Shown in pieces: positions 17,847 through 26,233 of a stretch of DNA of 64,000 bases; the first letter of the stretch is position 1; every line of letters begins with the position of its first letter. The position numbers and the translations under genes were made by a program. Under the pieces are notes generated by a model that saw nothing but the letters and a program-made list of their open reading frames with translations, was not told where the DNA came from and did no database searches. The stretch spans positions 1 through 64,000 of the forward strand of contig OZ253477.1 in the NCBI GenBank assembly GCA_965261775.1, in the 5' to 3' direction. The DNA comes from G965261775 sp965261775. GTDB taxonomy: Bacteria > Pseudomonadota > Gammaproteobacteria > Eutrophobiales > Eutrophobiaceae.

Positions 17847-18746
17847 ATGAAACAATTCCTTGGGATATTGCTTTTTGCAGCGCCACTTGTTGCGCCACAG
17901 GCGGAGGTAGCCATCTTCGCCTGTGAGCCTGAATGGGCGGCATTGGCAGAGGAAATCGGCAGTGACAAGGTAGCCGCCTTCGCCGCTACTCATGCCAGGC
18001 AGGATCCGCATCACATCCGCGCACGTCCGAGCCTGATTGCCAAAGCACGGCGTGCCGACCTGGTATTCTGCTCTGGCGCAGGTTTGGAAGCAGGCTGGCT
18101 TCCGATTTTGTTGCGAAAGGCGGGTTCGAATGTGCAGCCGGGTATGGTTGGTTATCTCATGGCAGCGGAATACGTACCGATACTGGAAAAACTAACGGTG
18201 GTCGATCGCAGCATGGGAGACGTGCATCCAGAGGGTAATCCCCACGTACATCTGAATCCACATAATGTGCTGTTGGTAGCGAAAGCGCTGACAAAACGGC
18301 TGGAATCCATTGATGCATCCAATACTCTTTTCTATCGCAGTCAATTGGAGGGTTTTATCACTCGCTGGCGGCAGGCCATTGCACATTGGGAAAAAGAAGC
18401 ATCCGGCCTGAAAGGAGTGCCAGTGGTTGTACACCACAAAACATTTAGTTATCTGTGGAACTGGCTGGAACTGCAGCAAGTCGCTTCGCTGGAGCCGAAG
18501 CCCGGCATTCCGCCTACCGCTTCGCATCTGGAAAGTTTGCTGCAACAGCTCAAAGCCAGGCCTGCCGATGTGATCGTCCGTACACCGTATGAGCCGTATG
18601 ATGCCAGCGAATGGTTATCGGAAAAAACCGGCACGCCCGCTTTAGTGTTGCCTTATACGATTGGTGGGGATGCTGAGAGCAGTGATCTGTTTGCGCTGTT
18701 TGATCGTTCTATTCACCTCTTAAAGGGAGCAGTACATGATCAGTAG
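17847..18746 (+). CDS. Zinc/manganese ABC transporter substrate-binding protein
   Basis: A 299-residue cluster A-I (ZnuA/TroA-type) periplasmic metal-binding protein, with a signal peptide at residues 1-20. Metal-ligand positions are visible as DPHH near residue 52, NPHVHLNP near 130 and VVHHKTFSYL near 193. The long His-rich loop of classical ZnuA is absent. AAGGAGG lies seven bases ahead of the ATG. It overlaps the permease start by 11 bases. Zinc is the likeliest metal from the operon context, but Mn or Fe cannot be excluded. Confidence 0.87.
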   Translation: MKQFLGILLFAAPLVAPQAEVAIFACEPEWAALAEEIGSDKVAAFAATHARQDPHHIRARPSLIAKARRADLVFCSGAGLEAGWLPILLRKAGSNVQPGMVGYLMAAEYVPILEKLTVVDRSMGDVHPEGNPHVHLNPHNVLLVAKALTKRLESIDASNTLFYRSQLEGFITRWRQAIAHWEKEASGLKGVPVVVHHKTFSYLWNWLELQQVASLEPKPGIPPTASHLESLLQQLKARPADVIVRTPYEPYDASEWLSEKTGTPALVLPYTIGGDAESSDLFALFDRSIHLLKGAVHDQ

Positions 18747-19494
18747 CGAAATGATCGGTATCGTGGGGCCGGCACTGGCAGCCGGTCTCATGATTGCTCT
18801 GACGCATGCGCCGCTTGGTATTGAGGTATTGAAGCGCGGCATTATTTTCATTGATCTGGCGGTCGCACAGATTGCCGGACTTGGTCTGGTTGCGACGGGA
18901 GTGTTACTGCAAGAGCCGTCCGTATGGTTAACCCAGGGAATTGCACTGACATGTGCGATTCTGGCGGGATTATTTTTTTGCCAGGTGGAAAAATCCATGC
19001 CGCAGCAACAGGAGGCGATTATCGGTGTTAGTTTCGTGCTTGCGGCATCACTTGCTATTTTACTGCTGGCCGATCATCCTCATGGTGGTGAAGAAATCCG
19101 GCACATGCTTTCCGGCCAGATGCTTTTTGTAACGTGGGAGGATGTCGCAGCGCACTCCCCTGTCTATGCGTTGATTCTGACAGCGTGGTTTCTGAAACCG
19201 GCCTTGCGAAACGGCATCGGTTTTTATCTGCTCTTTGCATTAGCCATCACCTCGTCCGTGCAAATGGCAGGCGTGTATGTGGTATTTGCCAGCCTGATTT
19301 TACCTGCATTAGTGGCGGTAAAAGCAAGATACCCTTACGTAATGGCATGGCTGTGCGGAGTTGCTTCTGTCTTGTCAGGTATTTTTGTTGCTGTTCTTTC
19401 TGATACTCCCGCAGGGCCAATGATTGTGGTGAGTTATATATTTACGGCTTCAGCATTTTACGGGCTTTATAAATCTTCACAGTGGTTACAATAA
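18736..19494 (+). CDS. Zinc/manganese ABC transporter permease
   Basis: A 252-residue polytopic membrane protein of the ZnuB/TroC family, with about seven to eight hydrophobic spans. It carries the family pattern ALTHAPLGIEVLKRGIIFIDLAVAQIAGLG near the N-terminus (residues 15-45). It overlaps the binding-protein gene, and a Rho-independent terminator follows 80 bases later. No ATP-binding cassette gene is present in the cluster, so the pump needs an ATPase encoded elsewhere. Confidence 0.87.
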   Translation: MISSEMIGIVGPALAAGLMIALTHAPLGIEVLKRGIIFIDLAVAQIAGLGLVATGVLLQEPSVWLTQGIALTCAILAGLFFCQVEKSMPQQQEAIIGVSFVLAASLAILLLADHPHGGEEIRHMLSGQMLFVTWEDVAAHSPVYALILTAWFLKPALRNGIGFYLLFALAITSSVQMAGVYVVFASLILPALVAVKARYPYVMAWLCGVASVLSGIFVAVLSDTPAGPMIVVSYIFTASAFYGLYKSSQWLQ

Positions 19495-19575
19495 GTCTCA
19501 AAGCAGGATGCCGTACGTACCGTACCGCCATCACTCTGATTACCCTTTGGGTGAGAGCAAAAACCAAACAGGCAC

Positions 19576-19595
19576 AAGGCGTTGCGACGCCTTTT
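19576..19595 (+). terminator. Intrinsic terminator after the zinc operon
   Basis: AAGGCGT-TGCG-ACGCCTT forms a perfect seven-base-pair stem with a four-base loop, followed by a short T-run. It lies about 80 bases downstream of the permease stop. Confidence 0.6.
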
Positions 19596-19599
19596 CCTG

Positions 19600-19935
19600 A
19601 CGATGTAAGGGAAAATTACCAGAGAGGCGGTTCAACACACCGCCATTAACTTAAAACGCACTTTCATATGCCCCAAGCATAGCCTCAAAAACCTGGCATT
19701 TACGGGCTTTTTTGTTGCTTGCAACGGGCTTCGCCGCTATGAAAACACCTCGTTTCCCTCTGGTTTTCCTCCCGTATATACAGCCCCTTCCTGAAAAATA
19801 CCGTATCGGGAAAATTGCTGACAGAGCTGTCTCTGGAATTGGCCGTCGCATTCTGAAGAGGAACGCCCCGACCCTGAAAAATCTCTTGACATATGGGCGC
19901 GACCAGCCCGGCCGCGGGTAGCTGTTAATTGAATG
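19600..19935. other. Intergenic stretch without a recognisable gene
   Basis: A 66-codon minus-strand frame (19651-19851) is open here, with a basic composition (AAKPVASNKKARKCQVF). It has no clear ribosome-binding site and no family I recognise. It might be a short mobile-element remnant. Nothing else is supported. Confidence 0.3.
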
Positions 19936-19938
19936 ACT

Positions 19939-20315
19939 TCATTTATCCATGTCAGAGATAATGCTGGATATGTAGGTACCTTGATTATCCTTCATGAAAT
20001 GCACATGCATGTGTTCCAGACACTCAATACTCTTATCCCAAAATAACAACGAGAGCCACTGGTAATACTTCCAGACAATCGGGCGAGAGCGATTCTCATT
20101 AATGGCCAGCGTATGGCTGACAATATTTTGTTCATAACGCAACAGGTCATTTTTTGTGCTTTCGGCATTTTTCTTCCACCGGACAAGCAAGGGCGTTGTA
20201 AAAGGAGTGCAAATGGTCAGCATTCATCCCTTCAGGACAATCGCGCAGGATGTTGGTGATATCCTGCAAGGGGCGCAATTTCCCTTCTCCGACCTTATGC
20301 GCTTACCAAGGGGTC
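19939..20315 (-). pseudogene. Frameshifted gene fragment of unknown family
   Basis: Protein-like sequence runs KVGEGKLRPLQDITNILRDC through GMNADHLHSFYNALA, then shifts frame near 20165 in an A-rich run. It continues as NDLLRYEQNIVSHTLAINEN and IVWKYYQWLSLLFWDKSIEC, ending at 19939. The continuity of sense across the shift suggests a real gene that has lost its start and frame. It may derive from a large restriction or helicase protein, but no family was recognised. Confidence 0.45.
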
Positions 20316-20400
20316 AAAGCCGCATTGGAGCATAAGCCATTGGTTTAGCACAAGCCTGTGCTCGGGGAGCGGGGCGTTTTTTTTTTGGCATACCGGTGCT

Positions 20401-20540
20401 ATGTCCCTTATCGTTTCATTGATGATATACAAACGATTTTGTGTATCACAGAATATCCACAAACAACTTTGCGTATCGTTTTTTGCATTTTTTGAGACAC
20501 AAAAAGGCCAAGGTATCTCAGACGATACACAAAACCAGTC
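20401..20540. repeat. Cluster of short inverted and direct repeats after the receiver-HEPN gene
   Basis: TTTTGTGTATC (20437-20447) and GATACACAAAA (20524-20534) are perfect inverted copies. Between them lie GCGTATCGTTTTTTG and GGTATCTCAGACG, and ATCGTTT/AAACGAT arms flank 20410-20436. The arrangement resembles several operator half-sites, but it sits at the 3' side of the minus-strand operon with no gene starting from it. It may be a leftover control region. Confidence 0.4.
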
Positions 20541-20544
20541 ATGT

Positions 20545-21426
20545 TTATGTCCCTTTCTGCAAGCCTTTCAATGTTTTGCAAAGCCCAGCTAATGAATCTA
20601 GATACTTTTTCAGGCTCTCAAAATTTTCAAACTTTATTGGTTGCGGGTTAGTGTTTCCTGTTCCATTTTGGATCTCCCAGAAAAGCTTCTTCATTGCATC
20701 GCCCGGAATTTTGGATAGTTCATCCATAGCTGAATGAGCTAATTTATTTCTGATTTGTTGTAAAAGTTGAATTTTCTTTTTTAGATGTTTATGTTCTTCC
20801 AAACCATTCATACATTGAGATTGAAAGACAAGGTATTTACTTTGAAAATCAATCTTTTCTTTTGCCGAGGTAGATAGTTTCAGCTTTTCGTCAAAGATAT
20901 TCTCAACATCCAACGCTTTATTAATAATCAAAGTTTTGGCATAAATTTCCAGCTGATTTTTCTTGATCTCTTCTTTTTGTTCCTCAGGAAGTTCATTTTT
21001 ATTTTTGAGAACCTCAAGACAGTATTTTCCGGTGAATTCACTTTGCAGTTTATTTTCAAGGTCTTGTTGCCCCTCATACCCGTAATTTTGATCGACGTAT
21101 TTACTGTTGATAAAGCAAGTCACTTGGTCTGTAGTAATCGAGGGGTTAATCTTTTCCAGGATACCGATCAACTTGCTATTGATTTGCTTAGGTTGGCTAA
21201 TTTCCGTAATACCCTGCAAATGCAAGTCCAAGAAAATATATCGAATGCTAGATAGTTCTGATAACGTAAATTTTCCTAAATCATCATTTTCTCCAGATGT
21301 CCCAGTTGCACGCAGATTATCTCTAGTCAAGTCAAACAGTAGCTTGCAAGCATTGTCCGACCAGCCTTCGGAATCAGATTCTTCACCGCAAAAATCATCG
21401 TCAATAATTAAAATATCGTACAGCAT
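20545..21426 (-). CDS. Receiver-like domain fused to a HEPN-like domain
   Basis: A 293-residue protein. The N-terminus reads YDILIIDDDF (acidic cluster D9-D11), and YIFLDLHL follows with D67 in the place of the response-regulator phosphoacceptor, though the receiver is expanded by insertions. The C-terminal half is helical and carries IRNKLAHS, an R226-x4-H231 motif as in HEPN RNases. The gene starts two bases after the stop of the GHKL/kinase-like gene, so it is the last gene of a four-gene operon. The architecture suggests an RNase effector controlled by phosphorylation or by the GHKL partner. This is inference. Lys/Glu-rich and AT-rich like the rest of the operon. Confidence 0.75.
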   Translation of the reverse strand: MLYDILIIDDDFCGEESDSEGWSDNACKLLFDLTRDNLRATGTSGENDDLGKFTLSELSSIRYIFLDLHLQGITEISQPKQINSKLIGILEKINPSITTDQVTCFINSKYVDQNYGYEGQQDLENKLQSEFTGKYCLEVLKNKNELPEEQKEEIKKNQLEIYAKTLIINKALDVENIFDEKLKLSTSAKEKIDFQSKYLVFQSQCMNGLEEHKHLKKKIQLLQQIRNKLAHSAMDELSKIPGDAMKKLFWEIQNGTGNTNPQPIKFENFESLKKYLDSLAGLCKTLKGLQKGT

Positions 21427-21427
21427 A

Positions 21428-23542
21428 CTAATCTAGTTCCTGTCTGAACTGGAGTTTAATTGTTGCGCCCTCTTGAAACTCTTTTGGCAACCTTTCTTCT
21501 TCAGGATCTCCTTCTAGGATATGCCCTTGATGGGCTATCATTACCTGCTCCGCGAGGTGCAATCCGATTCCCAGGGTGCTCTCTTCGCTTCGCCCAGAAA
21601 CAAAAGCTTGAAGCGCGGAATTAAAACTAATATTAAAACCCTTGCCATTATCTGCAACCACAAGATAAAGAAACCCTTTTTCTTGGTATGCTTTAATTAT
21701 TATTTTTTTATCTTTAATGCCATACGTTTTCAACCAGTAAATTGCATTGTCGAAAAGATTATTTAGTACGCCAATAATTAATCCTTCTTTGCAGGTCACG
21801 CTTAGACCTTCTTCTATATTTTTATCAACGTCAATGGAATGCGATTCAAATCTAAAATTAAAATTAGAAATTGCTTGATCAACAATTTTATCCAAGGAAT
21901 GCCGAGAACTTTTTTTGTCTAGGCGGATAGTCTTTTTATAGGCATCAAGAGTCACTTTTAGGTAAGCACAAGCTTTTGCCACCTTGTTCCAATCTTGTCT
22001 TTTTGCGATCTGATTTTCTAAATGCGTGATAACCTTATCTAACTCATGAACAATATACGTTAAATTTAAGCCTGTATTTGATGCGGTGATCAAGACCGTT
22101 TTAAGATGGTCAATCTCCTTTGCGCAGTTATCAAATTCTTTCTTAATCTTTGTTTTCTTTGCTTCATCCAAACCCTCTGTTCTATCAACGATCAATTTCA
22201 ACGCTTTAATCTTTTGGCCAATGTCAGCCTTAGATACTTTATTTAGATAAATAGCAGTTATCTTGGCCTTATCATCTTGGCGCAACTCGCTAATTAGTTG
22301 TATAAGTGCCTCTAGATACTTCTTTAACTGCTCAAATGCTTCATTGTGAATAAACCCTTCACGATTTGTTTTTTCAATTAGCCCCGCGCTTTCACCTTGT
22401 TTTAGTTGTACCAAGCCTGCAATTTGGTTTGAACTAATTTTTCCAGCGGGGCGATTGACTCTTTTTAAGTCTAGATCCAAAATATCAAAGCCTTGATCGC
22501 CATAATTGTAGATCCTCATTGCATCTCGATAAACGCGTATTCCCCCGCTTTTCTTCATATAATCTTTTATGTCTTTTTTTTCCTGAGAAGAAAATTCATT
22601 TCTCAGTAATATTTGATCAAAATCATAAATGAAGCCCTCAAAAATTATTTCACCAACATCGTCGCCATGCTGTTTTTGTTCATCCAAATCTAAAGTAGAT
22701 TCCAATTTTTGAGCTTTAATAATCTTCTGCAACAACTTCCTATTCTGAGATAAGGTAATGGTTCTGCTAGGCACTTTTTCAATAGATTTCCACGGCCGAA
22801 ATTGATATGTAAATTCTTCGATCAACCCTTTGTTGACAACAATTTTAAATTGATAAAGACATTTGTCTTTTATATCTGCAACTCTCTCTTTGAGAGAAGT
22901 TCCAAATAATTCATTGTTTTTATCGTAGATTTTTATGTCAAAATTTTCTTTTGGTGAGAATGGAGAAATAATTTGTAGCAAATCACTCGCGCAACTAGAA
23001 AAGTCTTTTTTATATTCTTCCTTGAGATCGCTAATTTTAATTAGCGTTCCGGTTTCGCTATAGATGTCATGAGGCTTTCTCTCAAGTTCTTCCACCAGGA
23101 TTGCATCCAAACTGTCAAAATCATTGGCTTCTTCGATTTTTCTCCAATCAATTGAAAAATGAATGGGATTAGCGCCTTCTTTTTTAGAATAAACTTCTAT
23201 CCTTTTTCCGAGTTTATGCGCCCCGAGACGACCAACGCCTTTTTCACCAATCGGCATTCGCTTATATTTAGGAGTTAGTTCACGATTGCTTACTTGTTGT
23301 TTTTTACGACTTACCCCTGGTTGTAACCACACATTTTTAATCACCTCTAGGTCCATTCCCAAACCATCATCTTTAACGACAATCTCCCGACTGTTCATGC
23401 GAATTTCAACAAAGCTCGCATCGGCGTCATAAGAGTTCTTCACAAGCTCTGCTAAAGCTATTTTTTTATCATGAATAAGCTGCTCGCCAAGCAAAATGAT
23501 AAGTTGAGGAGAAAAACGAAAATCTAACCGATGTTGTTTCAT
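21428..23542 (-). CDS. Two-headed GHKL protein: Hsp90-like ATPase plus histidine-kinase-like C-terminus
   Basis: A 704-residue protein with two ATP-binding folds. The N-terminal one has N-box AELVKNSYDADA (31-42), G1 box DDGLGM (58-63) and G2 GEKGVGRLGAHKLG (99-112), as in Hsp90/MutL/MORC-type ATPases. The C-terminal one has N-box NNLFDNAIYW (593-602), G1 DNGKGF (631-636) and G2 STLGIGLHLAEQV (655-667), as in histidine kinases. It is preceded by a helical stretch with YIVHELDKVI, where H499 is placed as an H-box phosphorylation site. Its ATG overlaps the methyltransferase stop (ATGA), and the receiver-HEPN gene follows. It has no membrane span, so sensing is cytosolic. Confidence 0.85.
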   Translation of the reverse strand: MKQHRLDFRFSPQLIILLGEQLIHDKKIALAELVKNSYDADASFVEIRMNSREIVVKDDGLGMDLEVIKNVWLQPGVSRKKQQVSNRELTPKYKRMPIGEKGVGRLGAHKLGKRIEVYSKKEGANPIHFSIDWRKIEEANDFDSLDAILVEELERKPHDIYSETGTLIKISDLKEEYKKDFSSCASDLLQIISPFSPKENFDIKIYDKNNELFGTSLKERVADIKDKCLYQFKIVVNKGLIEEFTYQFRPWKSIEKVPSRTITLSQNRKLLQKIIKAQKLESTLDLDEQKQHGDDVGEIIFEGFIYDFDQILLRNEFSSQEKKDIKDYMKKSGGIRVYRDAMRIYNYGDQGFDILDLDLKRVNRPAGKISSNQIAGLVQLKQGESAGLIEKTNREGFIHNEAFEQLKKYLEALIQLISELRQDDKAKITAIYLNKVSKADIGQKIKALKLIVDRTEGLDEAKKTKIKKEFDNCAKEIDHLKTVLITASNTGLNLTYIVHELDKVITHLENQIAKRQDWNKVAKACAYLKVTLDAYKKTIRLDKKSSRHSLDKIVDQAISNFNFRFESHSIDVDKNIEEGLSVTCKEGLIIGVLNNLFDNAIYWLKTYGIKDKKIIIKAYQEKGFLYLVVADNGKGFNISFNSALQAFVSGRSEESTLGIGLHLAEQVMIAHQGHILEGDPEEERLPKEFQEGATIKLQFRQELD

Positions 23543-24750
23543 AATGCTGATACAAGTTGTTTGGCGATTGCTTGAGACAGTATTGGTGGAACAGCATTTC
23601 CTATTTGTGTAAAAGCGGCGGTTCTTGACCCTTCAAAAAAGTAATTATCAGGGAAAGATTGAATGCGGGCGGCCTCACGTACAGACAAGCTTCTCCTTTG
23701 CGTCTTATCGGGATGAATGTAATGATGTCCATCCTTGGCAATATGAGCCGTCATTGTGTGGCAAACAGGTTCGTTTCCCGCAACCACCTTAAAACGATCT
23801 AAGAAAGATTTCTCATTTTTGTGTGTTTTTAGATTAGCAGGCAATTCGTGATACTTTAAGCGCCTTTTCTGTTCCCAAGCGTCTATCGCCTTTTCATATA
23901 TTTCAAGGTCTCTTGAATTATGTGGACGCGCTTCATGCCAAGTAAGAACATCATACCGTTGCCTGATACTTGTTTTTTTGAGATATGAACTTGGTTCACT
24001 ACGATATTGATTTATCTTGCCACCAGCCTTTAACACGGTCAAATCATTCAATAAATCATTTACGACAAAGCTTTGCTTTGGTTTAGGTTGTGTCTTTAAC
24101 CGGAAGCTTTTTTTCGTACCAACCACAATGATTCTTTCACGGGCTTGCAGTACCCCAAAATCAGAAGAGTTCAAAATTTGATGACAGATACAGTAGCCTC
24201 GTTCTTTAAAATCCGATAAAATTTTTTTGAACAGAGCACCTTCATTAATGCTTAAAAGTCCCGGAACATTTTCAAATACAAAAGCTTTTGGCTTTAAGTG
24301 GGAAAGTATTTTCATATAATGCTTGTACAAATAAAGCCTCTCATCATTTTTTTTATACTTATTTCGCACTCGACCAATGAGCGAATACGCTTGACAGGGT
24401 GGCCCCCCCAATAAAAGATCAACTTGGCCTGCTCCCTTAAGACGATCAATATCAGCGAGAATACTTTTTAAACTGTCTCTAGATATTGCCTTATGAATCA
24501 CCCTTTGAAGCAGTTTTTTATCTCCGTAACTTAATAAGTGCTCGCGAGAAATTTTCCCCTTGAGATAATCGCGATAAATGACGCTTTGTTTTTTCTTTTC
24601 TAGTTGATGAAACATCAATCGTGTTGCTAGCGTTTTGCAGCAATCCAAATTTTGCTCCACAAAGGCAACCGGCTCGCAACCTTGGCGGATAAAACCTTCA
24701 CTAAGTCCTCCCGTGCCAGCAAACAATTCAACAAATCTCAATTTACTCAT
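23539..24750 (-). CDS. C5-cytosine DNA methyltransferase
   Basis: Transfers methyl from SAM to C5 of cytosine in a specific DNA site. About 403 residues, with motif I FVELFAGTGGLSEGF, motif IV LLGGPPCQAYS (catalytic Cys about residue 119), motif VI FENVPGL, motif VIII QARERIIVVG and motif X QIGNAVPPILSQAIA, in canonical order, with the target-recognition region between VIII and X. ATG 24750 overlaps the stop of the winged-helix gene (ATGA); a GTG at 24774 is also in frame. No restriction endonuclease is attached; instead a GHKL/kinase-like protein and a receiver-HEPN protein follow, overlapping. Confidence 0.92.
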   Translation of the reverse strand: MSKLRFVELFAGTGGLSEGFIRQGCEPVAFVEQNLDCCKTLATRLMFHQLEKKKQSVIYRDYLKGKISREHLLSYGDKKLLQRVIHKAISRDSLKSILADIDRLKGAGQVDLLLGGPPCQAYSLIGRVRNKYKKNDERLYLYKHYMKILSHLKPKAFVFENVPGLLSINEGALFKKILSDFKERGYCICHQILNSSDFGVLQARERIIVVGTKKSFRLKTQPKPKQSFVVNDLLNDLTVLKAGGKINQYRSEPSSYLKKTSIRQRYDVLTWHEARPHNSRDLEIYEKAIDAWEQKRRLKYHELPANLKTHKNEKSFLDRFKVVAGNEPVCHTMTAHIAKDGHHYIHPDKTQRRSLSVREAARIQSFPDNYFFEGSRTAAFTQIGNAVPPILSQAIAKQLVSAL

Positions 24751-25067
24751 ATCCTTACCCACCCCACGTCCCACATCTGTTTATGGAAGGCTTCTTCAAT
24801 CAAACGGACTTTCCAGTCAGTGGTTTTTACTTCCGGGTGTTTTCTTTGCAGTGGCAGACGACGCGCTCCAATCTCGGCAATAATTTGCTGCACAACAGCG
24901 TCATCGCTATCAAGCGGGATTACTGTTGCGGTAGATCTCTGCTGTTTTTCACGGCATGCATCAGGGTAAGTCTCGAATATCCACTCGGCAATCTCCCGCG
25001 CGGTGAATTTCTTCCCCGGGTGCCGCTGTAAGTACTCGAAAATCATGTTCGTTGAGCCTGGTGTCAT
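24747..25067 (-). CDS. Winged-helix-like small protein, first gene of the methyltransferase operon
   Basis: A 106-residue protein. IFEYLQRHPGKKFTAREIAEW and IAEIGARRLPLQRKHPEVKT form a winged-helix pattern like that at the N-terminus of several restriction-associated proteins. There the sequence normally goes on with a R-P-R-K-(Y/F)-(Y/F)-type strand; here it runs on differently and stops, so the gene may be truncated. AAAGGAG lies eight bases before the ATG. Its TGA overlaps the methyltransferase ATG. A regulatory or specificity role for the operon is possible. Confidence 0.65.
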   Translation of the reverse strand: MTPGSTNMIFEYLQRHPGKKFTAREIAEWIFETYPDACREKQQRSTATVIPLDSDDAVVQQIIAEIGARRLPLQRKHPEVKTTDWKVRLIEEAFHKQMWDVGWVRI

Positions 25068-25135
25068 ATTTCAATCTCCTTTACGGATACAACCGCCATC
25101 ATATGCCGAGCTTCGCAACCTTTGTATTGATCCAC

Positions 25136-25981
25136 TTAATTGCGATTCAATCCCGTTTCGCGAGTGAGTAGTATACGCTTCCAATAATCTTCGCGGGATA
25201 TAACTTCACTATCAGAAAGGTTAAAAGGCAGGCGCTCCAGTAAAGCAAAGCGGAAAGAATTCCTGCAATAATCAATATTCAAATCTTCCTGATAACAATC
25301 AATATCCTGGTCTTTCATTAATTGAATAATACCAACATTCCCGCCATGGCCGGTTTGTATATAGTTTTCCCATCTTGACCATATGCCGTCATCCCCGTAA
25401 GCAGACCCAACATACCTTTTATCTTTCTCCGTATCGGTTATAAGGTATACGCCTTTGATGCTCTTAAGTGCGGCACTCCAGTCTGGCCGGCCCTTTTGAA
25501 TAAAGGTTTCTAACTCTCCGAAAGATATATCAATTTCTTCAAAACCAGGGAATGTACGACCTGAATACGGTTCAGACAGAATTTCCTTCACTTCAAACTC
25601 ATTATAGTACGATTCCATACGAACTCGTGTTGCACGGTTTTTGTACGGAGATCGAATTTTCAGCCGTCCAATAAATTTCGCACCCATCTTCGTCAACTCA
25701 ACTTCATAACGATCATCATGCCGAGCTAAAACGCTAAAAACACCGCCAAAGAGCCAGGTTTCCGTCTCGTGGTAAAACCGCATGAGCGAGAAGATATATT
25801 GCTTGTTAAAATCATTACGATTTGAAGGGCGAGTCTCTTGCCAACCCTGCCATTTTGATTTGTCCCGAACCCAAACATCCAGTGGCTGGGAAGTCTGATT
25901 GTACCGAGCAAAGTGAATCTTGTATTCACTCATATTTTCTATCGGCCATATGTCTTTTAAGAAAATCTTCATACTGTGCAT
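25136..25981 (-). CDS. GIY-YIG nuclease-domain protein
   Basis: A 281-residue soluble protein. Residues 177-260 form a GIY-YIG nuclease-like domain (GVYLITD at 177 and RYVGSA at 189, then an Arg-containing helix IWSRWENY). Residues 1-160 are an unassigned N-terminal region found with this domain in bacterial proteins of unknown role. GAGGAGG seven bases before the ATG fixes the start. It lies 68 bases downstream of the winged-helix gene region on the same strand, so it could be transcribed ahead of the methyltransferase operon. A nicking or restriction role is possible but unproven. Confidence 0.82.
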   Translation of the reverse strand: MHSMKIFLKDIWPIENMSEYKIHFARYNQTSQPLDVWVRDKSKWQGWQETRPSNRNDFNKQYIFSLMRFYHETETWLFGGVFSVLARHDDRYEVELTKMGAKFIGRLKIRSPYKNRATRVRMESYYNEFEVKEILSEPYSGRTFPGFEEIDISFGELETFIQKGRPDWSAALKSIKGVYLITDTEKDKRYVGSAYGDDGIWSRWENYIQTGHGGNVGIIQLMKDQDIDCYQEDLNIDYCRNSFRFALLERLPFNLSDSEVISREDYWKRILLTRETGLNRN

Positions 25982-26233
25982 TGTCCTGCCTCCTCAGAAA
26001 GTACCTTTATAACCCGGAATTAATTGGAAGGGGTGATTTTTTAATCTCCTTTTGATAAACATGTTTTGCCGCTATCAAATTAATTCGGCGACAAACAGCC
26101 TTGTAGATTTTTTTATCCTTAAAGCAATTAGCGAAGGTCAGCCAGGGCTTTGTTTGGCGAGAGGCAAGCCAGGCAACTCTTTCAGCCCTGTTCACCGCAT
26201 AATATGCCACGAATTATCTTCACCCTGCGGTGA

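Noticed and set aside
26007..26210. 67-codon minus-strand frame upstream of the GIY-YIG gene
   Set aside because: No clear ribosome-binding site and no family; it fills a short intergenic gap and may be debris only.
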